This document shows positions 18,525 to 26,390 of a stretch of 64,000 nucleotides of DNA, piece by piece. The notes beneath the pieces were generated by a model. That model had not been told where the DNA came from, did not search any database, and worked only from the letters and a program-made list of their open reading frames with translations. The DNA is taken from the NCBI GenBank assembly GCA_963791595.1, contig CAWBTF010000036.1, positions 173,161 to 237,160 of the forward strand, written 5' to 3'. The DNA is from JAEMQF01 sp963791595 (GTDB taxonomy: Bacteria; Pseudomonadota; Gammaproteobacteria; Burkholderiales; Burkholderiaceae_C). Both the position numbers and the translations under genes were made by a program. The stretch's first letter is position 1, and every line of letters begins with the position of its first letter.

Positions 18525-20066
18525 ATGGCCGACAAACTGATCATCTTCGATACCACTTTGCGTGACGGCGAGCAGTCGCCCGGCGCTTCGATGACGAAGG
18601 ACGAAAAGCTGCGCATCGCGCGCCAGCTCGAGCGCATGAAAGTCGACGTGATCGAGGCCGGTTTCGCCGCCTCGTCCAACGGCGACTTCGAATGCATCAA
18701 GGCGATTGCCCATGCGATCAAGGACAGCGTCGTTTGCTCGCTGGCGCGCGCCAACGACAAGGACATTGCTCGCGCGGCGGAAGCCTTGCATGGCGGCCAC
18801 GCCACCCGCATCCACCTGTTCATCGCCACCAGCGCGCTGCACATGGAGAAGAAGCTGCGCATGACGCCCGAGCAGGTGTTCGAGCAGGCCAAGCTGTCGG
18901 TGCGCTTCGCGCGCAAGTTGTCGGGCGATGTCGAGTTTTCACCGGAAGACGGCTACCGCTCGGACCCGGATTTTCTGTGCCGGGTGCTCGAGGCGACGAT
19001 CCGCGAAGGCGCGACGACGATCAACATCCCCGACACCGTGGGCTACGCCATCCCCGAGCTGTATGGCAACTTCATCAAGTCGCTGCGGGAGCGCATTCCG
19101 AACTCGGACAAAGCAGTGTGGTCGGTGCACTGCCACAACGACTTGGGAATGGCGGTGGCCAACTCCTTGGCTGGTGTGATGCTCGGCGGCGCACGCCAGA
19201 TCGAGTGCACGATCAACGGCCTGGGCGAACGGGCTGGCAATTGCTCGCTGGAGGAAGTGGTGATGGCACTGCGCACGCGGCGCGACTACTTCGGCCTGGA
19301 ACTCGGCATCGACACGACACAAATCGTTCCGGCGTCGCGCCTCGTATCGCAGACGACGGGATTCGTCGTGCAACCCAACAAGGCGGTCGTCGGTGCCAAC
19401 GCATTTGCCCACGCGTCCGGCATTCACCAAGACGGGGTGCTCAAGGCACGTGACACCTACGAAATCATGCGCGCTGAAGACGTGGGCTGGTCGACGAACA
19501 AGATCGTGCTGGGCAAACTCTCCGGGCGCAACGCCTTTCGTCAACGCCTGGATGAACTGGGCATCCAGTTGGAGTCCGAGTCGGAAGTCAACGCGGCGTT
19601 CGCGAAGTTCAAGGAACTCGCCGACCGCAAGAGCGACATTTTCGATGAGGACATCCTCGCGCTCGTGATGGATGAGTCTGTCACTTCGCACCAGGAGCAC
19701 TATCGATTGCTGTCTCTCGCGCAGCGATCGGAAACAGGCGAAAGGCCGCACGCCAAAGTGGCGTTCGTCGTCGGCGAAGTCGAGCGGCGTGCGGAGAGTG
19801 ATGGCAATGGTCCGGTTGACGCCAGCCTGAAGGCAATCGAATCGGTGGTGCACAGCGGCGCCGAAATGTTGCTTTATTCCGTCAACGCGATCACTTCGGG
19901 CAGCACCGAGTCTCAAGGCGAAGTAACCGTACGCCTGCAGTTGGGGGGGAGGGTGGTCAATGGGGTGGGCGCCGATCCGGACATAGTTGTCGCTTCGGCG
20001 AAGGCTTACCTGAGTGCCCTGAACAAACTTGAGAGCAAAGTCGAGCGCGTTTCGGCCCAAGGGTGA
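18525..20066 (+). CDS. leuA: 2-isopropylmalate synthase
   Basis: A 513-residue enzyme that condenses acetyl-CoA with 2-oxoisovalerate, the first committed step of leucine synthesis. The TIM-barrel domain begins with FDTTLRDGEQSPG and includes the metal-binding HCHNDLGMAVANSL and the GLGERAGNCSLEE motif. The C-terminal part (from about 390) is the leucine-binding allosteric domain. The ATG at 18525 has GGAGA upstream. Expression is probably controlled by the leader peptide and terminator just before it, in addition to feedback inhibition. Confidence 0.96.
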   Translation: MADKLIIFDTTLRDGEQSPGASMTKDEKLRIARQLERMKVDVIEAGFAASSNGDFECIKAIAHAIKDSVVCSLARANDKDIARAAEALHGGHATRIHLFIATSALHMEKKLRMTPEQVFEQAKLSVRFARKLSGDVEFSPEDGYRSDPDFLCRVLEATIREGATTINIPDTVGYAIPELYGNFIKSLRERIPNSDKAVWSVHCHNDLGMAVANSLAGVMLGGARQIECTINGLGERAGNCSLEEVVMALRTRRDYFGLELGIDTTQIVPASRLVSQTTGFVVQPNKAVVGANAFAHASGIHQDGVLKARDTYEIMRAEDVGWSTNKIVLGKLSGRNAFRQRLDELGIQLESESEVNAAFAKFKELADRKSDIFDEDILALVMDESVTSHQEHYRLLSLAQRSETGERPHAKVAFVVGEVERRAESDGNGPVDASLKAIESVVHSGAEMLLYSVNAITSGSTESQGEVTVRLQLGGRVVNGVGADPDIVVASAKAYLSALNKLESKVERVSAQG

Positions 20067-20166
20067 CGGCCGTCACGGAACCCGCGAATAGGTGAGAACC
20101 GACTTAAGCAAGGCGCCGTAACTTTTTGATCTTGTGCCACTTTTTCGGCTCGCCTACACTTCAGGC

Positions 20167-21225
20167 ATGGGAGCGAAAAAGATGGCCCGAGGGGCTTTGA
20201 GGTTGAACCTCGTTGGCGGATTTCTCGCCTGCGCGGTCGCAACACAGCTTGTGGCGGCGGCGCCGCTCAAGCCTGAGCGCGCCGACGTCTACAGCGCCAC
20301 GACCGCAGCGCCCGACTCACGCAATGTGCGGCGGATTGCGCTGCGCAAGAGCAAGCCCGTGAGCGCCGGCTATGCAAGAGCGGGGAGCCGCCAGCCGATC
20401 CGCGCATCGGCCGGGGAGTCCGCCGGTTTGCGCCGCACGCCCGATGCGCTTGCGCTGAAGTCCAGCGCCGCCTTGGTGATCGACCAGGACACTGACGAAA
20501 TTTTGGTGAGCAAGAATGCCGATGCCGTGCTGCCGATCGCATCGCTGACCAAGCTGATGACGGCGCTGGTGATCGCCGAGGCCAAGATACCGCTGGACGA
20601 AGTGGTGATCGTGAGCCAGGACGATGTCGACACCGAAAAGGGCAGCCGGTCGCGCTTGAAGGTCGGCACCCAGCTGACGCGCGGCGAGATGCTGCACCTG
20701 GCGCTGATGGCCTCTGAAAATCGCGCCGCCCACACGCTGGGCCGAACCTTCCCTGGAGGCAGCGAGGCGTTCGTCGAGGCGATGAACGCGAAGGCCGCTG
20801 AGCTGGAGATGCACGACACGAAGTTCGTCGAGTCCACCGGACTGTCGAGCCGCAACAAGTCCAGCGCCCATGACCTGGCGATCCTGGTGCGTGCCGCGCA
20901 CGAGCATCCGATCATTCGCGACCTGTCGATCTCGCCGGTGGCCAAGGTCGAAATCGGCCGACGCAACCACCAGTTCCACAACACGAATCGCCTGGTGCAG
21001 CGGGCGGACTGGGACATCGGCCTGCAAAAGACCGGCTACATCTCCGAAGCGGGGCGCTGCCTCGTCATGCAGGCCAATGTCGCTGGACGCTCTCTGATCA
21101 TGGTGTTCCTCGACTCCGCCGGCAAACATTCGCGGCTCGGAGACGCGGAGCGTGTGCGCCGCTGGATCATGCAGAACGTGCCCGCCGTCGCCACCGACGC
21201 GACGGACCACAAGCTCACTTCCTGA
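20167..21225 (+). CDS. Serine-type D-Ala-D-Ala endopeptidase/carboxypeptidase (PbpG-like)
   Basis: About 352 residues. A signal peptide (LVGGFLACAVATQLVAAA) sends it to the periplasm. It has all three penicillin-binding motifs of S11 peptidases: SLTK (ASLTKLM), SEN (MASENRAA) and KTG (LQKTGYISEAG). Such enzymes trim or cleave peptidoglycan cross-links. The N-terminal 90 residues before the domain are basic and variable. I chose ATG 20167; GTG at 20134 and ATG at 20182 are alternatives. A TACACT with TTGTGC 17 bp upstream could start transcription almost at 20167. Confidence 0.85.
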   Translation: MGAKKMARGALRLNLVGGFLACAVATQLVAAAPLKPERADVYSATTAAPDSRNVRRIALRKSKPVSAGYARAGSRQPIRASAGESAGLRRTPDALALKSSAALVIDQDTDEILVSKNADAVLPIASLTKLMTALVIAEAKIPLDEVVIVSQDDVDTEKGSRSRLKVGTQLTRGEMLHLALMASENRAAHTLGRTFPGGSEAFVEAMNAKAAELEMHDTKFVESTGLSSRNKSSAHDLAILVRAAHEHPIIRDLSISPVAKVEIGRRNHQFHNTNRLVQRADWDIGLQKTGYISEAGRCLVMQANVAGRSLIMVFLDSAGKHSRLGDAERVRRWIMQNVPAVATDATDHKLTS

Positions 21226-21246
21226 ATCCAGGGCAGGTCAGCGCGC

Positions 21247-22017
21247 TCAGGCGCCGACATGCCCCAGAGCGGCGGAAATCTGCGCCACAGTGGCCTTCAG
21301 GCGATCGAGCCAGGCTTCGTCCAGCCTGTCGGCAGGCGCCGAAATCGACAGCCCCGCGATCAGCTTGCCCTGGTCGTCGACGATCCCGGCGGCCATGCAG
21401 CGCACCCCCAGTTCGAGCTCCTCGTCGTCGCGAGCGGTGGTGTCGCGTCGCACGCGCGCAAGCTCGCGCTCCAGCGTGGCCAGATCGGTGATGCTGTTGC
21501 GCGTGTGGCCGGCCAGGCCGGTGCGCGTGGCGTAGGCGCGAACGCGCTGCGAATCGTCCTGCGCCAGGAACAGTTTTCCCACCGAGGTCAAGTGCAACGG
21601 GGCGCGCCCACCGATGGCGCGCACCACCTGCATGCCCGAGCGCTCGCTGTAAGCGCGCTCGATGTAGATGATTTCGTCGCCCTGGCGCATCGACAGGTTG
21701 ACCGGTTGGTGCGTGATCTTGTGCAGTTCGCGCATCGGCCCGAGGGCCGCGTCGCGCACGTCGAGCCGCGCCTTCACCAGGTTTCCCAGTTCGAGCAGCC
21801 TCATGCCCAGCCGGTAGCTCCCAGCTTCGGGCCGGTCGACATAGCGGCCGATGGTGAGGTCATTCAGGATTCTGTGCGCCGTCGACGGGTGCAAGCCTGT
21901 CTTTTCGCTGATCACCTTGAGCGACACCGGCTCGTGATGGGCCGCGAGCACGTCGAGCAGCGAAAAGGTGCGAGCCATCACCTGGATCGCGGGAGACTTG
22001 CCTTCATTGGATCGCAT
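21247..22017 (-). CDS. IclR family transcriptional regulator
   Basis: A 256-residue regulator with an N-terminal winged helix-turn-helix (VSLKVISEKTGLHPSTAHRI) and a C-terminal effector-binding IclR domain (GDEIIYIERAYSER, LHLTSVGKLFLA, ELELGVRCMAAGI). IclR proteins usually respond to small carboxylic or aromatic acids. It is the last gene in the hpnC-hpnD-hpnE direction, 15 bp after hpnE, which is an unusual place for a regulator, and its target cannot be read from the sequence. It converges on the endopeptidase gene. Confidence 0.88.
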   Translation of the reverse strand: MRSNEGKSPAIQVMARTFSLLDVLAAHHEPVSLKVISEKTGLHPSTAHRILNDLTIGRYVDRPEAGSYRLGMRLLELGNLVKARLDVRDAALGPMRELHKITHQPVNLSMRQGDEIIYIERAYSERSGMQVVRAIGGRAPLHLTSVGKLFLAQDDSQRVRAYATRTGLAGHTRNSITDLATLERELARVRRDTTARDDEELELGVRCMAAGIVDDQGKLIAGLSISAPADRLDEAWLDRLKATVAQISAALGHVGA

Positions 22018-22032
22018 GACTTCGATTTTGAT

Positions 22033-23316
22033 CTACCGCGCGCCGCTTCGGTCGTTGAGAGCGCGTGCCGCATTGACGCCCGAACGAACCGCACCTTCCA
22101 GAGTCGCGGGGTAAGGCCCGTGGACATAGTCGCCGGCGGCAACGAGACCGGGGGCGATGCGCATGGGCGGGCGCAGCAAACGCGGCACGCAGCGGAACGT
22201 CGCACGTTTGTCGGTCAACACGTGCACCAGTTGCAAGGGCGAGCGCAACCATGCGCCGAGTTCGCGCTCGGCCTGCGCGAAACTGGCTTCGGTGGCCGCC
22301 ACGGCACCCTTGGCAACCCACTCGCTCGCGCCGCTGATGACGAACGCCAGCAAACCCGGTGGACCGCCGAGCTGCCCTCGGTCGAACGCGAACTGCGCCG
22401 GCCGATCCGGGCCGCAGGCCAGGCTGAGCATCGGGAACGGCAGGTGTGTGCCCGGGCTGCGTGCGTAGATCGTCATGATCGGTTCGAAGTCGATGGCGCG
22501 GGCAGCTTGCGCCCATGCCGGCGCATGGGGCTGAACGAGCCGTGCCGCTTCCAGCGGCGGCGTCGCAAGCACAACCCAATCGAACTGCCTGTCGTCGACA
22601 CGCCAGCCCGGCGCGGATGGGTGAAGATTCTGCGCACGTGTCGACAAGTCGATCTTCGCCCCGCGGCCTTGCAGCCATTGCCTGGCCGGGTCTGGAAAGA
22701 GCTCGCTCAGGCTGACCTTCGGCAGCAACAGGTCCGACGAGCCTCGCCCGGCGAACAGCGCATCTCGCAGCACCCGCAAGAAAACGTTCGCGCTTGCCTG
22801 AAGCGATGGCGTGTTCAACGCAGCGACGCACAGCGGGTCGATCAGTTCTCGGCGCACCTCGCCGGGCAGAAGGCGTGTCAATGTGGCGACGTCGAGGCCT
22901 GCATCGCAACGGAAACCCGCCAGGGCCCACCGAGTCGCGGCACTCAGCAGAGCGAGTTTCGCGCGCCAGGTCCAGGTGGCTTGGCGCGCCACCGCCAGCG
23001 CCAGCGCCACGACGGGCGGCCCGGGTCGCAGGCGCAGGCCGTTGCCCGTGGCATCGCGAAGCTCGAGTGGCGCGCGCACGAGCAGTTGCTGGGCATTCGT
23101 GCCGATCACGTTCAGCAAGCGCAGCGTCTCGGTGTACGCCCCGATCATGATGTGCTGGCCGTTGTCCAGCGTCAGCCCGTCCACCGCAACGCCGCGCGCG
23201 CGGCCGCCGCAATGGGGCGCCATTTCGAACAAGGTGACCGAGTCGCCGCGCAGCGTTGCTTCAACGGCCGCGGCCAGGCCGGACCAGCCCGCACCGACGA
23301 TGGCGACGCTGGACAC
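22033..23316 (-). CDS. hpnE: Hydroxysqualene dehydroxylase
   Basis: A 427-residue FAD-dependent enzyme of the amine oxidase/phytoene desaturase type. It converts hydroxysqualene to squalene, the third step of the HpnCDE route. The N-terminal FAD motif is VAIVGAGWSGLAAAVEA, followed by GGRARG, and the C-terminal FAD site is GLVAAGDYVHGPYPATLEGA. It starts with GTG, whose G is the last base of the hpnD stop codon (TAGTG), indicating translational coupling. Confidence 0.88.
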   Translation of the reverse strand: MSSVAIVGAGWSGLAAAVEATLRGDSVTLFEMAPHCGGRARGVAVDGLTLDNGQHIMIGAYTETLRLLNVIGTNAQQLLVRAPLELRDATGNGLRLRPGPPVVALALAVARQATWTWRAKLALLSAATRWALAGFRCDAGLDVATLTRLLPGEVRRELIDPLCVAALNTPSLQASANVFLRVLRDALFAGRGSSDLLLPKVSLSELFPDPARQWLQGRGAKIDLSTRAQNLHPSAPGWRVDDRQFDWVVLATPPLEAARLVQPHAPAWAQAARAIDFEPIMTIYARSPGTHLPFPMLSLACGPDRPAQFAFDRGQLGGPPGLLAFVISGASEWVAKGAVAATEASFAQAERELGAWLRSPLQLVHVLTDKRATFRCVPRLLRPPMRIAPGLVAAGDYVHGPYPATLEGAVRSGVNAARALNDRSGAR

Positions 23317-24152
23317 TATCGTTCTTGCCAGTTCGTGCGCATCGCGATCCAGAGTTTTCGAATTGGCGTGAGCGAAGTGCGCTGGTGCAGGACCCGAAAG
23401 CCATCGGCCTCGATCTCGCGCAGCAGCGTGCGATAGATGTTGGCCATCATCAGCCCCGGCTTTTGCGCGCCTCGGTCGGCCGGCGCAAGCAGCTCGAACG
23501 CTTCGTCATAGGTGCGGTGCGCGCGATTGGCCTGGAATTTCATCAGCTCGACGAAGCGCTCGCTGTAGCCGCGCCCGATGATTTCATGGGCCTTGACATC
23601 GAACTGCTTCAGTTCGGCCAGCGGCAGGTAGATCCGCCCGCGGCGTGCGTCGTCGCCCACGTCGCGAATGATGTTCGTGAGCTGCATCGCCAGGCCGAGT
23701 TTGTGCGCGTAGGCGAGGGTGTTGGGCTCGGTGCGGCCGAAAATACCCGACGCGACCTCGCCGACGACGCCCGCCACCAGATGGCAGTAGCGCTGCAATG
23801 CGGCGAAGTCCAGGTAGCGCGTCTGGTCCAAGTCCATTTGGCAACCGTCGATCACCGCATTCAGATGCTCGATCCGGATGCCGTAGCTGCTCGCGATCGA
23901 CGTCAGCGCCTGGGTCACCGGGTGGCTCGCATGGCCTGCGAAGGCGGCGCCGACTTCATGGCGCCACCAGGCCAGTTTCGTGCGTGCCACACCGGGGTCT
24001 TCAACTTCGTCGACGACATCGTCGACTTCGCGGCAGAACGCGTAGAACGCGGTAATCGCCGCACGCCGCGCCGGGGGCAGGAAGAGGAACGCGTAGTAGA
24101 AGCTCGAGCCGCTCTTGGCCGCGCGCTGCTGCACGTAGGTTTCGGGAGTCAT
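23316..24152 (-). CDS. hpnD: Presqualene diphosphate synthase
   Basis: A 278-residue trans-isoprenyl diphosphate synthase (squalene/phytoene synthase family) that condenses two farnesyl diphosphates to presqualene diphosphate. It has YAFCREVDDVVDE (first Asp-rich motif), YCHLVAGVVGEVAS, and NIIRDVGDDARRGRIYLP (second Asp-rich motif). The ATG overlaps the hpnC stop as ATGA. Confidence 0.9.
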   Translation of the reverse strand: MTPETYVQQRAAKSGSSFYYAFLFLPPARRAAITAFYAFCREVDDVVDEVEDPGVARTKLAWWRHEVGAAFAGHASHPVTQALTSIASSYGIRIEHLNAVIDGCQMDLDQTRYLDFAALQRYCHLVAGVVGEVASGIFGRTEPNTLAYAHKLGLAMQLTNIIRDVGDDARRGRIYLPLAELKQFDVKAHEIIGRGYSERFVELMKFQANRAHRTYDEAFELLAPADRGAQKPGLMMANIYRTLLREIEADGFRVLHQRTSLTPIRKLWIAMRTNWQER

Positions 24153-25003
24153 GGGTGCGCCGGGGCGGTGACTGCGTGGTCTGCCCGCATCGTGAGCGCC
24201 CGCCAAAGCAAGGGCGCTGCGTCGCGCGTGCGCAAGGCCGGCCGGTTTTCGAGCGTCGCGCCGCGCAGGTGGTCGATCTTCTCCAGGATGCGCAGCCCGC
24301 CCTGCACGACCAGGCGCAATTCCCAGCCGGCACGCCCGGGCACACGGTGCACCAGCGGCGCGCCATTGAGCATGAGGTGGCGCGCCCACTGCACGAGCTC
24401 GGTGACCAGCGCACGGGTGGCCTCGGTGTCCCGACGCTGCCAATTGGACTGGGTAGGCAAGCCGCGCCGCGCGCAGTCTTCGTCCGGCACGTAGTAGCGC
24501 CGGCGCGAGACGTCGACACCGAGGTCTTGCCAGAAATTGGCGAGCTGCAATGCGGTGCAGACGTCGTCCGACTCGCGCTGCGCCTGAGCATCGGTGATGC
24601 CGTACAGGTGCAACATCAGGCGGCCCACCGGGTTCGCCGAGCGGCGGCAGTAATCCAGCAGTTGATCGCGATTCGCATAGCTGGGCTGCCGGGCGTCTTG
24701 TTCAAAGGCACTGAGCAAGTCGCTCAGCAGCGGCAGCGGCAAGCGGTGCCTGGCAATGGCCAGTTTCAGTGGACCGAATACGGCCGGCCAGTGCGCGGAC
24801 GCATCGGCCCCGATTGCCACCGCGTTCAGGTCGTCGCGGTAGTGGGCGAGTTCGGCCAGGCGCGCCTGCGCCGGGGCGTCGCCTTCGTCGGCGATATCGT
24901 CTGCCGTACGGGCGAACCAATAGATCGCAGTGACAGCGGGGCGCAGCGCCTTCGGGCAAAGCCAGGATGCGACGGGAAAGTTCTCGTAGTGATTCACGGC
25001 CAC
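24149..25003 (-). CDS. hpnC: Hydroxysqualene synthase
   Basis: About 284 residues, squalene/phytoene synthase family. It turns presqualene diphosphate into hydroxysqualene. It opens VNHYENFPVASWLCPKALR, then IYWFARTADDIADEGD (first Asp-rich motif) and ANFWQDLGVDVSRRRYYVP (second). No ATG fits the usual N-terminus; I chose GTG at 25003, with GTG 24997 or ATG 25057 as alternatives. It leads the operon hpnC-hpnD-hpnE-iclR. Squalene-hopene cyclase is not in the window, so the end product (squalene, hopanoids) is open. Confidence 0.86.
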   Translation of the reverse strand: MAVNHYENFPVASWLCPKALRPAVTAIYWFARTADDIADEGDAPAQARLAELAHYRDDLNAVAIGADASAHWPAVFGPLKLAIARHRLPLPLLSDLLSAFEQDARQPSYANRDQLLDYCRRSANPVGRLMLHLYGITDAQAQRESDDVCTALQLANFWQDLGVDVSRRRYYVPDEDCARRGLPTQSNWQRRDTEATRALVTELVQWARHLMLNGAPLVHRVPGRAGWELRLVVQGGLRILEKIDHLRGATLENRPALRTRDAAPLLWRALTMRADHAVTAPAHP

Positions 25004-25082
25004 CCCACATTGTGAATGCCCGACGCGCGCGCAGTACCTCGAGCGCGGCGGACCCAAAGGGTCGATACGGGAAGGCCGCCAA

Positions 25083-25112
25083 TTGACAGGGGAATCGCAG
25101 TCGCTCTATATT
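25083..25112 (+). promoter_or_regulatory. Strong sigma-70 promoter of the RND efflux operon
   Basis: TTGACA (25083-25088), a perfect -35, is followed after 18 bp by TATATT (25107-25112). It points towards the efflux adaptor gene at 25195 and runs directly into a palindromic operator at the expected transcription start. Confidence 0.7.
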
Positions 25113-25126
25113 ACTGACCGGTCAGT
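25113..25126. promoter_or_regulatory. Palindromic operator at the efflux operon transcription start
   Basis: ACTGACCGGTCAGT is a perfect 14-bp palindrome starting one base after the -10 element. TGACCGGTCA-type palindromes at +1 are typical TetR-family repressor sites for RND pumps. A partly overlapping second half (CAGTCAG) follows. No tetR gene lies nearby, so the repressor must be encoded elsewhere. Confidence 0.6.
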
Positions 25127-25194
25127 CAGTTAACCGATGGCTCCCAGCGTCTGGGGAACGCCAAGAACACCCGCACCGACTGGGAATCAATGCC

Positions 25195-26334
25195 ATGCGA
25201 ATCCGAGCCCTTCCTCTGCTGATCGCCTCTGCCTTCATTGCTGCGTGCTCCAAGCCGGTACCGAGTGCGGACCCGATCCGCGCCGTGAAAACGATCCGCG
25301 TGGCGACGCAGAGCGCGCAAGCGTCACAGGAGTTCGCCGCTGAAGTGCGCGCGAGGACGGAGTCGCGACTTGGCTTTCGCGTCGGCGGCAAGATCACGCG
25401 CCGCGATGTCGACGTAGGCAGCGCCGTGAACGCGGGTCAGGTGCTCGCGCAACTCGACCCGAAAGATCTGCAGCTCGGCCACGAGGCGGCGACCGCCGCG
25501 TTCGCCGCAGCCCAAGTCAACCTGGAGCAGGCGAGTGCCGATTACCGCCGCTTCAAGGACTTGCTCGAAAGAGGATTCATCAGCGCCGCCGAGCTGGAGC
25601 GGCGCGAAAGCACGATGAAGGCGGCGCAAGCACAGTTCGACCAGGCAAAGGCGCAAGCCAGCGCGCAAGGCAACCAGACCGGCTATGCGGCGCTGGTGGC
25701 CGATGCTTCCGGCGTCGTGACCGGTGTCGACGCCGAACCCGGGATGGTGGTCGCCGCGGGCACGCCGGTGCTCAGGCTCGCGCACAATGGCCCCAGAGAC
25801 GTCGTGTTCTCGGTGCCTGAGGACCAGGTGGGGGCGATCAAGGCGCTCGGCGCGACGCCCGGCGCGTTCAAGGTCCGCCTGTGGGGCGAGCCGGGTGCGG
25901 CACACGCCGCGACCCTGCGCGAGATCGCGGCGACGGCCGACCCGGTGACGCGCACGTTTCTCGTCAAGGGCGATATCGGCAACATCCGCGGCGTGCGCCT
26001 CGGCCAGACGGCAACGGTCCATGTCGAGCTCGCTCGCGCGGCCGGCGTGCTGAAGCTGCCGCTTTCGGCGCTGCGCGAAGAGCGAGGCAAGAGCGCCGTC
26101 TGGGTGGTGGATGAATCGACCATGACGGTGTCGCTGCGGCCGGTGCAGGTGGCTGGGACCCAGGGCAACGAGGTCATCGTCGGCGCCGGGCTGAACGCCG
26201 ATCAGCTCGTCGTGACCGCGGGCGTGCACGTTTTGGAAGCGGGCCAGAAGGTCAAGCTCTTCGCGCAGCCCGGCGCCGTGGCCGGGGTCGATGCATCGCG
26301 CAGTGGAGCGTCGCCGCCGAAGGTGCCGAATTGA
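25195..26334 (+). CDS. RND efflux periplasmic adaptor lipoprotein
   Basis: A 379-residue membrane-fusion protein. A lipoprotein signal (LLIASAFIAAC) anchors it to the inner membrane. It has the two biotinyl-lipoyl half motifs (GFRVGGKITRRDVDVGS and ADASGVVTGVDAEPGMVV), an alpha-helical hairpin between them (about 95-165), and a beta-barrel/membrane-proximal end (LGQTATVHVEL). It links the RND permease to an outer-membrane channel. Its stop overlaps a TTG of the permease frame. No outer-membrane factor gene is present here. Confidence 0.9.
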   Translation: MRIRALPLLIASAFIAACSKPVPSADPIRAVKTIRVATQSAQASQEFAAEVRARTESRLGFRVGGKITRRDVDVGSAVNAGQVLAQLDPKDLQLGHEAATAAFAAAQVNLEQASADYRRFKDLLERGFISAAELERRESTMKAAQAQFDQAKAQASAQGNQTGYAALVADASGVVTGVDAEPGMVVAAGTPVLRLAHNGPRDVVFSVPEDQVGAIKALGATPGAFKVRLWGEPGAAHAATLREIAATADPVTRTFLVKGDIGNIRGVRLGQTATVHVELARAAGVLKLPLSALREERGKSAVWVVDESTMTVSLRPVQVAGTQGNEVIVGAGLNADQLVVTAGVHVLEAGQKVKLFAQPGAVAGVDASRSGASPPKVPN

Positions 26335-26390
26335 GCGGACCCGGTGATCTGTTGCCGGGCGTCCGAGACGCGTCGGCGACGCGCCCGCGC

